Positions 20,318 through 29,286 of a DNA stretch of 64,000 nt are shown in pieces; positions within the stretch are counted from its first letter, which is position 1, and the number at the start of each line of letters is the position of its first letter. The translations under genes were made by a program, and so were the position numbers. The notes under the pieces are model-generated. The model was not told where the DNA came from and searched no databases. It saw nothing but the letters and a program-made list of their open reading frames with translations. Source of the stretch: Asaia bogorensis. Its GTDB lineage: Bacteria; Pseudomonadota; Alphaproteobacteria; CACIAM-22H2. Where the stretch lies: NCBI GenBank assembly GCA_945901855.1, contig CAMDLT010000005.1, positions 1 to 64,000 on the forward strand, given 5' to 3'.

Positions 20318-21548
20318 CGTCGCGAGGGCGCGCGCCCTTGGCGGGCGCGGCGATACCCGGCAAGCGCACGTCGCGATAAAGCTGCGCCAGTTTGGCGCGG
20401 AAATCCGGCTCCGTCTTCCAGCGCGCGCCGGCAATCGGCTCGCCGCCGGCCAGCATCGTGTCGCTGGCCTGGCGCGACAGATTCATGCAAAAGCGCACGC
20501 GGTCGCGGCGCAATCTTCCAACCTCGGCCGGAACCGATGCAAGCGGCTGCCCGGCTTCGAGCGCTTGCAGGATCGCGAGCCCCGTGACGCATGCGTCCTC
20601 CACGGCCTGCGTGGCGCCTTGGCCGAGCGTCGGCACCATGGGATGCGCCGCATCGCCCAAGGCCAGCACGCGGCCCGAGGGATGCTCGAACACCATCGGG
20701 CCCTCTTGCAGCCGCGCCCAATGCAAGCGTTCGACGTTGCGCGCCATGTTGTCGACGAGAAATGCCGCAGCCGACGATAGCGCCCCCTCGCGCGGCGCGT
20801 AGAGCTTGCGCAGATACGCGGCCGTTTTCATCTCGTCGTGCAGCGGCGCGCCCGGCGGCAGCGGGCACGAGCCCGCGCAATAGACAGCACCGCCCGGCAC
20901 GCGAAACGCGAGCAGCCGGTTGGGACCGCTGAACCATTGGCCGTAATCGTCGATCGGGCAGGGCAGGTCTTCGGGCGCCGCGCACAAGGTGCGGAACAAC
21001 GCCGCACCGACAAAGCGCTGCTTCGCGGCGCCGAACAGCGCGTCGCGCAAGGCCGAGTAGCGGCCTTCGGCAACTACCAAAAGATCGGCCGTGTCGTACG
21101 TTTGGGTGTGGGGATCGGCGGTTTTCGCGATTGTCAGAGCCACCTTGGACGGCCCCACTTCGGCATGGGCTACGATCTCGCCGTACCGGATGCTGTCTTT
21201 TGCCGCCGCGCGCAGCACGCGATAGAGATCCGACCAGCGAATGCGAATGCCCGTATTGTCGGCGACGTCGGCAAGGTCCAGATCCATCAGCGGCGATCCG
21301 TCGGTCAGCGCCACGGTCCAGCGCCGCCACGCGAAGCTTGCGGCGCGCACCGCGCGTTCCAGCGACGGGCTTGCCAATGCGAGCGCCTTGAGCGCGTTGG
21401 GTCCGACATTGAGCCCCGTTCCCGCTTCGCTATGGTCGTCCGGCCCCACGCGCTCGTAGGTCACAATTTCAAGGCCGGGACGGTCTTGCAGCAAATGCGC
21501 GAGGATCGCGCCTGCAACGCCCGCTCCGACGATTGCAATTTTTGGCAT
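20301..21548 (-). CDS. FAD-dependent monooxygenase (salicylate/PHBH-type)
   Basis: Group A flavoprotein hydroxylase fold, 415 aa from ATG 21548. The N-terminus PKIAIVGAGVAGAILAHLLQ has the GxGxxG dinucleotide motif. A GRYSALRDALFG segment resembles the DG/NAD(P)H motif, and VLALGDAAHPMVPTLGQGA is the GD motif contacting FAD ribityl, all in the expected order. The open frame extends upstream but without a better start. Substrates in this family range from aromatics to isoprenoid quinones, and nothing here fixes one. It lies between the cbb3 cluster and the photosynthesis cluster, convergent with ccoS, and divergent from a membrane-protein gene. Confidence 0.85.
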   Translation of the reverse strand: MPKIAIVGAGVAGAILAHLLQDRPGLEIVTYERVGPDDHSEAGTGLNVGPNALKALALASPSLERAVRAASFAWRRWTVALTDGSPLMDLDLADVADNTGIRIRWSDLYRVLRAAAKDSIRYGEIVAHAEVGPSKVALTIAKTADPHTQTYDTADLLVVAEGRYSALRDALFGAAKQRFVGAALFRTLCAAPEDLPCPIDDYGQWFSGPNRLLAFRVPGGAVYCAGSCPLPPGAPLHDEMKTAAYLRKLYAPREGALSSAAAFLVDNMARNVERLHWARLQEGPMVFEHPSGRVLALGDAAHPMVPTLGQGATQAVEDACVTGLAILQALEAGQPLASVPAEVGRLRRDRVRFCMNLSRQASDTMLAGGEPIAGARWKTEPDFRAKLAQLYRDVRLPGIAAPAKGARPRDVNALR

Positions 21549-21790
21549 CGATGTTTGTCCTAGCTCGTGTTGCGCATGTTTGTCGCGATCGTCTTCCTGG
21601 GCGCGCACGGTATTGCCCGCCAACCCGCCCAAAAGTTCGACGTATGCGCGCTTGATCCGCTCGCATCGATGCAAGACCCGTGCTGCAAACGCGGCGGTCG
21701 CATAAAACGATACCGCGCAAGCGTCATGCGTCTCGGCTATTCGCAAACCGCCGCGGCGCTGGTACACTTGATCGCAGGGGGAAGCGTCCG

Positions 21791-22528
21791 GTGATCGATA
21801 TCGTCTTCATGTGCTTTTTGGTCGTGCATGTCGCGACGGGTGCAACAGGCCTCGTCACGTTCTGGGTGCCGGTTGTGGGTCGCAAGGGGGCGGCCAATCA
21901 TCGGCGTTGGGGACGGATTTTTTACAACTGCCTGCTCGTTACGGCCGCGATGGCCGTGGGCATGAGCATTTGTTCGCTTCTCGATCCGCTCGGCACGCAT
22001 CCCAAGCTCGACGATGCCGAACTGGTGCGTGGGCTGTTCGGGTGGATGATGCTCTATCTGGCGATCCTGACGGTCAGCTTGTGCTGGCACGGGCTGCTCG
22101 TGCTGCGCAACAAAGCGAACCACGCGGCCAATCGCGAATGGCCCAACGTGGCGCTCCAGTTGGTCGTGATCGTTGCGGCCCTCAATTGCGCCTATCAAGG
22201 CTGGCGCATCGACCAGGTTCTGATGATGGGCATTTCGCTGGTCGGCATCGCATCGGGTGCAACCAACCTCTATTTCGCTTTCAAAGCCAACCCCAGCCGC
22301 AGCGACTATCTCAAAGAGCACGTCAAGGCGCTGGTCGGTGCGGGCATCTCCGTCTACACGGCGTTCTTGGCGTTTGGCGCCGTGCGCCTTATGCCGCATA
22401 ACGCCTTTAGCCCAACTTTGTGGGCGATCCCGCTGGTTACGGGCATTGCGATGATCGTCTACCACCAGTTCCAGATCGACCGCAAAGCCAAGCGCCTGCG
22501 CGTCAACGCCGCCGCACTCGCACCATGA
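21791..22528 (+). CDS. multi-pass membrane protein, DUF2306-like
   Basis: A 245-aa hydrophobic protein with seven or eight membrane segments. The GTG at 21791 follows AGGGGGAAG. Its N-terminal segment (VVHVATGATGLVTFWVPVVG, then NHRRWGRIFY) resembles the start of DUF2306-type membrane proteins, where His residues in the first helices are conserved; this match is from memory and moderate. No catalytic motif is seen. It is divergent from the FAD monooxygenase (242 bp apart) and its 3' end overlaps the convergent P450 gene by 26 bp. Function unknown. Confidence 0.7.
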   Translation: MIDIVFMCFLVVHVATGATGLVTFWVPVVGRKGAANHRRWGRIFYNCLLVTAAMAVGMSICSLLDPLGTHPKLDDAELVRGLFGWMMLYLAILTVSLCWHGLLVLRNKANHAANREWPNVALQLVVIVAALNCAYQGWRIDQVLMMGISLVGIASGATNLYFAFKANPSRSDYLKEHVKALVGAGISVYTAFLAFGAVRLMPHNAFSPTLWAIPLVTGIAMIVYHQFQIDRKAKRLRVNAAALAP

Positions 22529-23897
22529 TTTCTTTGGCCGGGCGCGTGGTGAGGCGCGCCACCGGCCGCACCTTGCTCGGTTCCAGCGCCTCGAAATCGT
22601 AGCGCCGCACGAGGCGCGCCAGAATAAGACAGCTTTCGAACGTCGCGAACGCGGCGCCCACGCAAATGCGCTGGCCGAGCCCGAACGGCATGTAGGTGCC
22701 GGGCACGAGCTGCGCTTCATTTTCGGGCGTAAACCGGTCGGGGTCGAAACGGTCGGCATTGGGCCAATAGATCGCGTTGCGGTGCGTCGCCCACGGCGCC
22801 AGCATCACCATGGCGCCGCGCTTAATGCGATGTCCGCCGATCGTCGTGTCGGCGGTCGCCACGCGCGGGATGAAGGTGATCGGCGGATAGAGCCGCAGCG
22901 TCTCGCGAAACACGTTGCGCACGAACACCAGCCGCTTGGCGTGTTCGAATTCGACCGGCCCGTCGCCGACCGTGCGCTCGATTTCCGCACGCATGCGGTC
23001 GGCGATTTCCGGGCGCATCGACAGGATGAAAAAGACCCAGGTCAACGCGCTTGCGGTCGTCTCGTGCCCGGCGAGGAAAAACACGCCGATCTGGTCGATC
23101 AATTCCTCGCGCGTGAATTTGAGGCCCGTGACCGGGTCTTGCGCCGCAATCACGGCGCCCGCGATATCGTCGATCTGCGGCGCGCCCGCGCCCAGGCGCG
23201 GATCGATCAGGTCGCCGATATGCTTGCGGATCTGCGCGCAAGCCGCGAGCACGGCGGCCGGCTGTTCGACCTGTTCGAACGGCCGGCCGAAAATCAGCCG
23301 CCGGATTTCGACGTTTGCGACGCTGCGCTCGAAAATCAAAAAATTGTCGAACACCTCGCGCGCGGTGTGCGAGGCCAGCGATTTGGAAAAAATCGTCCGG
23401 CACACGATATCGGCGGTGAGGTGGCTCATCGCGGCGTCGAGCGACAGGCGGCCCCCCTCGGTCGCCAGCGCGTCGAGATGCGCTTCGTAGTCGTCGACGG
23501 CGGCCACCATCACGTCGAACGCCCGGTTGATGCGCATGTGCGAAAACGCCGGATCGATCATGCGGCGCTGGCGGCGCCAGATCTCGCCGCTTGAGACGAA
23601 CATCGAATTGCCGACCAGCGGCTCAAGCGCGCCGACCATCAGATCGTTTTTGGGAAAAATGCCGTCGGCATCGGCAAACACCTCGCCCGATGCGGACGGA
23701 TCGTTGACCAGCAAAATGGAGCGGCGCGAGAAGCCGAGCGGCGTGATCGGCTTGCGATAAGCGTCGGCCGGCAGCAGGCTCAGCAGATCCTGCTGGCCGC
23801 TGGCGATCGTGCGCAGCAGCGAGGCGATCGGCGACATCGGCGTCGGTGCCGGCGGCCGATACAGCGAATCGCTTTGGTTGGTTGCCTCTCGGTTCAT
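22503..23897 (-). CDS. cytochrome P450
   Basis: Soluble bacterial-type P450 monooxygenase of 464 aa from ATG 23897. The oxygen-binding I-helix motif is FFLAGHETTASALTWV, the K-helix ExxR is FRETLRLYPPITFIPRV, and the heme loop is PFGLGQRICVGA with the ligand Cys412. The N-terminus lacks a clear membrane anchor. The sequence resembles the self-sufficient-looking but standalone class often compared with fatty-acid and alkane hydroxylases (CYP102/CYP4-like PERF region: DRFDPDRFTPEN). It is divergent from bchI with only 108 bp between starts, so shared regulation with bacteriochlorophyll genes is possible. No ferredoxin or reductase gene is adjacent. Substrate unknown. Confidence 0.93.
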   Translation of the reverse strand: MNREATNQSDSLYRPPAPTPMSPIASLLRTIASGQQDLLSLLPADAYRKPITPLGFSRRSILLVNDPSASGEVFADADGIFPKNDLMVGALEPLVGNSMFVSSGEIWRRQRRMIDPAFSHMRINRAFDVMVAAVDDYEAHLDALATEGGRLSLDAAMSHLTADIVCRTIFSKSLASHTAREVFDNFLIFERSVANVEIRRLIFGRPFEQVEQPAAVLAACAQIRKHIGDLIDPRLGAGAPQIDDIAGAVIAAQDPVTGLKFTREELIDQIGVFFLAGHETTASALTWVFFILSMRPEIADRMRAEIERTVGDGPVEFEHAKRLVFVRNVFRETLRLYPPITFIPRVATADTTIGGHRIKRGAMVMLAPWATHRNAIYWPNADRFDPDRFTPENEAQLVPGTYMPFGLGQRICVGAAFATFESCLILARLVRRYDFEALEPSKVRPVARLTTRPAKEIMVRVRRR

Positions 23898-24005
23898 GGC
23901 AACGAGCCTATGCGTTCGATTCCCAATCGGGCAAGAGCGGTGTAGGCCATTGACCGTGCGCGCGCGGCGGCTAAGGTGGGCACGGGGAAGTTCAGGGGAG
24001 GGGAC

Positions 24006-25028
24006 ATGGCGTTGGCGTTTCCATTTTCGGCGATCGTCGGGCAAGACGAGCTCAAGCTTGCTTTGACGATCGCGGCGATCGATCCGGGGATCGGGGGATT
24101 GCTGGTATTCGGCGATCGCGGCACCGGCAAGTCGACGGCCGTGCGCGCGCTTGCGGCATTGTTGCCAAAAATGCGCGCGGTCGACGGCTGTCCCTATTCG
24201 TGCGATCCCGACGGCGATCTGTCGGGCTGCCCGCACTGCGCGACGCTCAAGTCGGGCACGCCGCGCGCCCATGCGATCCCGGTCCCGGTCGTCGATCTGC
24301 CGCTTGGCGCCACCGAAGACCGCGTGGTCGGCGCGCTCGATCTGGAGCGCGCATTGACGCGCGGCGAAAAAGCGTTCGAGCCGGGCTTGCTGGCGCGCGC
24401 CAATCGCGGGTTTCTCTATATCGACGAGGTCAATCTGCTCGAGGACCATTTGGTCGATTTGCTGATCGACGTCGCGGCATCGGGTGAAAATGTGGTCGAG
24501 CGCGAGGGGCTCAGCGTGCGCCATCCGGCGCGGTTCTCGCTCGTGGGCAGCGGCAACCCCGAGGAAGGGGAACTGCGCCCGCAGCTGCTCGACCGCTTCG
24601 GCCTGTCGATCGACGTGCGCACGCCGACCGATCTTGCGCTGCGCGTCGAGGTCGTCAAACGGCGCGATCAGTTCGAGCGCGACCGGGCGGGCTTCGTTGA
24701 AAAATGGAAAGCTGCCGACGCCAAATTGCGCGCGCGCATCGTCGCCGCGCGCAAGCGCCTTGGCGACGTCGAAGCAAGCGACGCGGCACTGACGCGGGTC
24801 GCCGAACTTTGCATGAAGCTCGGCACCGACGGCTTGCGCGGCGAAATCACGCTGGTGCGCGCAGCGCGCGCTCTGGCAGCGCTCGACGGCGATGCGGGCC
24901 TTGCCGACACGCATATCCGACGGCTGGCTCCCTCGGCGTTGCGCCATCGTCTGCGGCGCAATCCGCTCGACGATACGGGCTCGGGCGTGCGCGTCGAACG
25001 CGCGCTTGGCGAATTGTTCGGCGCGTGA
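24006..25028 (+). CDS. bchI: magnesium chelatase subunit I
   Basis: AAA+ ATPase that with BchD and BchH inserts Mg into protoporphyrin IX, the committed step to bacteriochlorophyll. ATG 24006 follows AGGGGAGGGG and gives 340 aa. Walker A is FGDRGTGKST (residues 35-44) and Walker B is FLYIDEVNLLEDH. A Cys-rich insertion, CPYSCDPDGDLSGCPHC, lies between them. VGSGNPEEGELRPQLLDRFG contains sensor and Arg-finger residues. bchD overlaps the 3' end. The divergent P450 gene lies upstream, and I see no TGT-N12-ACA site in that 108-bp gap. Confidence 0.97.
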   Translation: MALAFPFSAIVGQDELKLALTIAAIDPGIGGLLVFGDRGTGKSTAVRALAALLPKMRAVDGCPYSCDPDGDLSGCPHCATLKSGTPRAHAIPVPVVDLPLGATEDRVVGALDLERALTRGEKAFEPGLLARANRGFLYIDEVNLLEDHLVDLLIDVAASGENVVEREGLSVRHPARFSLVGSGNPEEGELRPQLLDRFGLSIDVRTPTDLALRVEVVKRRDQFERDRAGFVEKWKAADAKLRARIVAARKRLGDVEASDAALTRVAELCMKLGTDGLRGEITLVRAARALAALDGDAGLADTHIRRLAPSALRHRLRRNPLDDTGSGVRVERALGELFGA

Positions 25029-26773
25029 GCGAAACGCCGCTTTCGCAGTGGGATCGCGCCGTGCTGGCGGCCCAGTTGCTGGCGGTCGATCCGGGCGGGC
25101 TTGGCGGGGTGCATGTGCGCGCGCCCGCGGGCTTTGCGCGCGACGCGTGGCTCGAGATTGTGCGCGCCTTGCTGCCGGGCGATGCGCCGATGCGCCGCGT
25201 GCCGTTGCAGATCGGCGACGACCGTTTGCTTGGCGGGCTCGATCTGCCTGCAACGCTCAAGGCCGGACGACCGGTGGCCGAGCGCGGCTTGCTGGCCGAA
25301 GCCGACGGCGGCGTCGTATTGCTGGCGATGGCGGAACGCCTGGGGGCCGAGGCGGCGGCACGCATCGTCGGCGTGCTCGATCGCGGCGAGGTCGCTGTCG
25401 CCCGCGACGGGGTTTCGATTGTCAGCCCTGCGCGCGTGGCGGCGATCGCGCTCGACGAAGCCATCGACGACGACGAAGCCGCGCCTGCGGCCTTGTGCGA
25501 GCGGCTGGCGTTCCGGGTCGAACTTGGCGGCGTGCGGCGCGCCGAAATCGCCGGAGCATTGCCATCGAACGCGGATATCGCAGCGGCGCGCGCCGCAGTC
25601 GGGTCGATTGCGGTCGGCGACGACGCGATCGAGGCGATCTGCGCGACGGCGTTGGCGTTGGGCATCGGTTCGGCGCGGGCCGAACTGATGGCCTTGCGCG
25701 CGGCGCGCGCGTCCGCCGCTTTGTTCGGCCGTGCCAAGATCGAGCTCGACGATATTGCATTGGCCGGGCGCTTGGTGTTGGCGCATCGCGCCACGCGGCT
25801 TCCGGCCCCGGACGAACCCGATACGGCCGAAGCGCCGCCGCCGCCCGACCCGCGCGAGGACGCGCCGGGCGAATCCGAGCAGCTTGCCGAAGACCAGCCG
25901 CTCGAAGACGCGGTGCTCGAAGCAGTCGCCGCCTCGATCCCGGCAGGGTTGCTGGCCCAATTGAAAGTGGCCGCAGCTTTGGGCGGGCGCAGCGTATCGA
26001 GCGGCAAGTCCGGCGCTTTGCAGAAATCGGGCAAACGCGGCCGGCCGGCCGGGGTTTTTAGAGGGCTGCCCGGCACGCGCAATGCCCGCCTCAATCTGGT
26101 CGCGACGTTGCGTGCGGCCGCACCCTGGCAAACCATTCGCGCGAAAGCGCGCCCGCAAGGTCCGCGCATTCGCGTCGTCGCCGACGATTTCCGCGTCACG
26201 CGGTTCAAACAGCGCCAAGAAACGACGACGATCTTTGCCATCGACGCGTCGGGCTCGGCCGCTTTGCATCGCTTGGCCGAAACCAAAGGTGCCGTCGAAT
26301 TGCTGCTGGCCGATTGCTATGTGCGGCGCGACCGCGTGTCGGTGCTGGCGTTTCGCGGCGGCAAGGCGGAAATCGTGCTGCCGCCCACGCGCTCGCTGGT
26401 GCGTGCCAAGCGCGCGCTGGCGGGATTGCCGGGCGGTGGGGGCACGCCCCTGGCAACGGGGCTGGATGCGGCGCTTGCCTTGGCCGAAGCCACGCGCCGC
26501 CAAGGCGGAACGCCCACGCTCGTTTTGCTGACCGACGGGCGCGCCAATGTCACGCGTGGGGGGCTGGGCGGGCGTGTTCAGGCCGAAGCGGATGCGCGCG
26601 ATGCCGCGCGGCGCATCCGTGCGGCGGGCCTGCGCGTGTTGCTGGTCGATACGGGCCCGCGTCCCACGCCGCTTGCAAAGTCGCTGGGCGACGACATGGG
26701 GGCGGTCTATCTCGCGTTGCCGCAGGCCAATGCGGCCACGCTCAACCGGCTTGTCCGCAGCTCGTTCGCCTAG
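25025..26773 (+). CDS. bchD: magnesium chelatase subunit D
   Basis: Scaffold and regulatory partner of BchI in the chelatase motor; 582 aa from a GTG at 25025 that overlaps the bchI stop (GTGA). The N-terminal half is an AAA-like domain without an intact P-loop. An acidic and proline-rich linker follows (PPPPDPREDAPGESEQLAED, about residues 275-300). The C-terminal integrin-I/vWA domain has the metal site FAIDASGSAALHRLAE and later VLLTDGRANVTRGG. The gene ends 4 bp inside the convergent bchO stop region, an unusual arrangement because bchO normally follows in the same direction. Confidence 0.96.
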   Translation: MSETPLSQWDRAVLAAQLLAVDPGGLGGVHVRAPAGFARDAWLEIVRALLPGDAPMRRVPLQIGDDRLLGGLDLPATLKAGRPVAERGLLAEADGGVVLLAMAERLGAEAAARIVGVLDRGEVAVARDGVSIVSPARVAAIALDEAIDDDEAAPAALCERLAFRVELGGVRRAEIAGALPSNADIAAARAAVGSIAVGDDAIEAICATALALGIGSARAELMALRAARASAALFGRAKIELDDIALAGRLVLAHRATRLPAPDEPDTAEAPPPPDPREDAPGESEQLAEDQPLEDAVLEAVAASIPAGLLAQLKVAAALGGRSVSSGKSGALQKSGKRGRPAGVFRGLPGTRNARLNLVATLRAAAPWQTIRAKARPQGPRIRVVADDFRVTRFKQRQETTTIFAIDASGSAALHRLAETKGAVELLLADCYVRRDRVSVLAFRGGKAEIVLPPTRSLVRAKRALAGLPGGGGTPLATGLDAALALAEATRRQGGTPTLVLLTDGRANVTRGGLGGRVQAEADARDAARRIRAAGLRVLLVDTGPRPTPLAKSLGDDMGAVYLALPQANAATLNRLVRSSFA

Positions 26774-27648
26774 ACACCCCACGCGTTGGCGTAGCGCAAG
26801 ATCGCCGCCGCATTCGTGGCAGGATCCTCTTCGTGCGCAAGATGGCCGAGCCCCGCTTGCGTTTCGATTGTCGCGTGGGGCAGCAAAAGTTTGACGCGCT
26901 GGGCGTCGTGCGGCGGGATCGTGCGGTCGTTGGCGCCGACCACAAGCGCCAGCGCCGTGCGAAGCTTGGGCAAGTCGCGCACGAACGCATCCAAATTCCA
27001 GTTGGCCATCATGCCGATCGTGCCTTCGACATGGCGCGCACTGGCCATCAGGCGACGGTAAAGCTCGATGCCGACGGGATCGAGACGCGATCCGGTCTCC
27101 GCCATCAGCCGCTCGATCGCCGCGCGATCCTTGGCGCGCCACGCAACGAGCGAGGGCACCATCGGCAGGGCTGCAAGCAGTTTGGCGGCGGGCGAAAAAT
27201 AGCGCCCCGCGAACCCGCGCAACGGCAGCAACGCGCCGTTGAGCGCGACAAGACCTGCTGGCGCTATCCGCCCGTCGAGACACAAGCGCGCCCCGATCGC
27301 CGCCCCTGCCGAATGGCCGATACATAGCGCGGGTTCGAGCGCGAGCGAATCCAGCAACGCGGCAAGCGCTTTGGCCATGCCGGGCAGCGACAGCACTCCC
27401 GCAGGCGGCAATTCGGTAAAACCGTGCCCCGGCAAATCGGGGGCGACGACGGTAAAATGCTGCGCCAAAAGCGGCAGCACGCCGCGCCAAGAATGGGTCG
27501 CCGCACCCGTTCCGTGCACCAGCAGCGCGACCGGACCGGAGCCTTGAATCTGCACATGCCAGCGCAATCCGCCTGCTTTTTCAAAGCGGCTGGCGGCGCG
27601 ATTGGGCCAATCTTGGCCTTCGCGATCCCAGTGCGGTCGCTCGCTCAT
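26770..27648 (-). CDS. bchO: magnesium chelatase accessory protein BchO (alpha/beta hydrolase)
   Basis: A 292-aa alpha/beta-hydrolase fold protein. LLVHGTGAATHSWRGVLP holds the oxyanion loop, VVAPDLPGHGFTELP follows, and the nucleophile elbow is CIGHSAGAAIG. The N-terminus, DREGQDWPNRAASRF, is the BchO signature. BchO is genetically linked to Mg-chelatase in purple bacteria, and its exact role is unproven. The gene lies antiparallel to bchI-bchD with overlapping 3' ends and is divergent from crtI across 102 bp that contain degenerate PpsR-like sites. Confidence 0.93.
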   Translation of the reverse strand: MSERPHWDREGQDWPNRAASRFEKAGGLRWHVQIQGSGPVALLVHGTGAATHSWRGVLPLLAQHFTVVAPDLPGHGFTELPPAGVLSLPGMAKALAALLDSLALEPALCIGHSAGAAIGARLCLDGRIAPAGLVALNGALLPLRGFAGRYFSPAAKLLAALPMVPSLVAWRAKDRAAIERLMAETGSRLDPVGIELYRRLMASARHVEGTIGMMANWNLDAFVRDLPKLRTALALVVGANDRTIPPHDAQRVKLLLPHATIETQAGLGHLAHEEDPATNAAAILRYANAWGV

Positions 27649-27655
27649 AAATAAT

Positions 27656-27695
27656 TGTCAGTCTCGGTTGAACGATTGTCTTTCGAAAAGTGACA
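27656..27695. promoter_or_regulatory. degenerate PpsR/CrtJ-like palindromes between bchO and crtI
   Basis: TGT-N12-AAC (27656-27673) and TGT-N13-ACA (27677-27695) lie next to each other in the 102-bp divergent region. Each departs by one feature from the TGT-N12-ACA consensus, so binding is plausible but weaker than at bchC. Confidence 0.4.
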
Positions 27696-27750
27696 GGTTC
27701 GGTTTACACTCACGGTTATTGGACGTCCAGCGCCTAGGGGGGAAAGGTAC

Positions 27751-29286
27751 TTGACCGTCGCTACTATTCGCAATCCGACTGTCGGGGTCGTCGATCCCGA
27801 TCCGCGTCCGCACGCGATCGTGATCGGCAGCGGTTTTGGCGGGCTTGCCGCCGCGATCCGACTGGGGGCGCGCGGCTATCGCGTCACGGTGATCGAAAAG
27901 CTCGAACAGGCTGGCGGGCGCGCCGCGGTCTTCCGCCAGGACGGTTTCACGTTCGATTGCGGTCCGACGATTATCACGGCTCCGCACATGCTCGAAGAAT
28001 TATGGACGCTGTGCGGGCGCAAAATGTCGGACGACATCGAATTGCGCGCGATCGACCCATTCTACCGCATCTGTTTCGAAGACGGCAAAGCGTTCGACTA
28101 CTCGGGCGATCCGCAGCGCATGCGCGAGGAAGTCGCAAAGTTCGAGCCCGGCGACGTCGCGGGATTCGAGCGCTTCGTCAAAGCGAGCGAGGACATTTTC
28201 AAAGTCGGATTCGAGCAACTTGTCGACCAGCCCTTCGGTTCGTTCTTTGACATGGTGAAGATTGCGCCGCAGTTGCTGCGGCTCGAAAGCTACCGCAGCG
28301 TTTACAGTCTCGTCTCCAAGCACATCCAGAACGAACAATTGCGCACGCTGCTGAGCTTCCATCCGCTGCTGGTCGGCGGCAATCCGTTTGCCGCGAGCGC
28401 CATCTTCTGCCTGATCGCGTTTCTCGAACGCAAATGGGGCGTGCATTTTGCGATGGGCGGGATGGGCGCGGTCGTCAAGGGGATGGTCGGCTTGATCGAG
28501 GGCCAGGGCAATGCGCTGCGTCTCGACGCGCCCGTCAAGCGCATCGACGTCGCCAAGGGCCGTGCTGTGGGCGTCACGCTCGAAAGCGGCGAGAAGATCG
28601 CAGCCGATATCGTCGTCTCGAACGCGGATTCCGCGTGGACTTACCGCACGCTGATCGCCCCCGAACATCGCCGCCGCTGGACCGACAAAAAGGTCGAAGG
28701 CATGCGCTATTCGATGGGGCTGTTTGTCTGGTATTTCGGCACCAAGAAACGCTACGAAAACGTCCAGCACCACACGATCTTGATGGGACCGCGCTATCGC
28801 GAACTGCTCGGCGATATTTTCGACCGCAAGCATCTGGCCGACGATTTCAGCCTCTATTTGCACCGTCCGACCGCGACCGATCCAACTTTGGCACCGCCAG
28901 GATGCGATGCGTTCTACGTGCTCTCGCCGGTTCCGCATCTCGAGTCGGGTGTCGATTGGACCAAGGCTGCCGAACCTTACCGCAAACGTATCAGCGACTA
29001 TCTTTCGAAGACACAACTGCCCGATCTGGAGGCCAATCTGGTGTCCCAGCGCATGCTGACGCCGCTCGATTTCGAGACGCGCTATCTGTCGTTCCGCGGC
29101 GCGGCCTTCGGCATGGAACCGATCCTGACGCAAAGCGCGTGGTTCCGGCCGCACAATCGCAGCGAGGACGTCGAAAATCTTTTCTTGGTCGGCGCTGGCA
29201 CCCATCCCGGTGCGGGCGTTCCAGGCGTGCTTGCGTCGGCGCGCGTTTTGGATGCGGTGGTTCCCCATGCAAGCCAGTTCGTCTAA
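27751..29286 (+). CDS. crtI: phytoene desaturase
   Basis: FAD-dependent desaturation of phytoene to lycopene or neurosporene. The start is a TTG at 27751 after GGGGGGAAAGG; 511 aa is normal. The FAD-binding segment is AIVIGSGFGGLAAAIRLGAR, with IEKLEQAGGRAAVF next. The C-terminal signature is FLVGAGTHPGAGVPGVLASA. In a cluster with crtC, crtD and crtF, this enzyme likely performs four desaturations to lycopene and on to spirilloxanthin. Its 3' end overlaps crtB by 20 bp. Confidence 0.96.
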   Translation: MTVATIRNPTVGVVDPDPRPHAIVIGSGFGGLAAAIRLGARGYRVTVIEKLEQAGGRAAVFRQDGFTFDCGPTIITAPHMLEELWTLCGRKMSDDIELRAIDPFYRICFEDGKAFDYSGDPQRMREEVAKFEPGDVAGFERFVKASEDIFKVGFEQLVDQPFGSFFDMVKIAPQLLRLESYRSVYSLVSKHIQNEQLRTLLSFHPLLVGGNPFAASAIFCLIAFLERKWGVHFAMGGMGAVVKGMVGLIEGQGNALRLDAPVKRIDVAKGRAVGVTLESGEKIAADIVVSNADSAWTYRTLIAPEHRRRWTDKKVEGMRYSMGLFVWYFGTKKRYENVQHHTILMGPRYRELLGDIFDRKHLADDFSLYLHRPTATDPTLAPPGCDAFYVLSPVPHLESGVDWTKAAEPYRKRISDYLSKTQLPDLEANLVSQRMLTPLDFETRYLSFRGAAFGMEPILTQSAWFRPHNRSEDVENLFLVGAGTHPGAGVPGVLASARVLDAVVPHASQFV

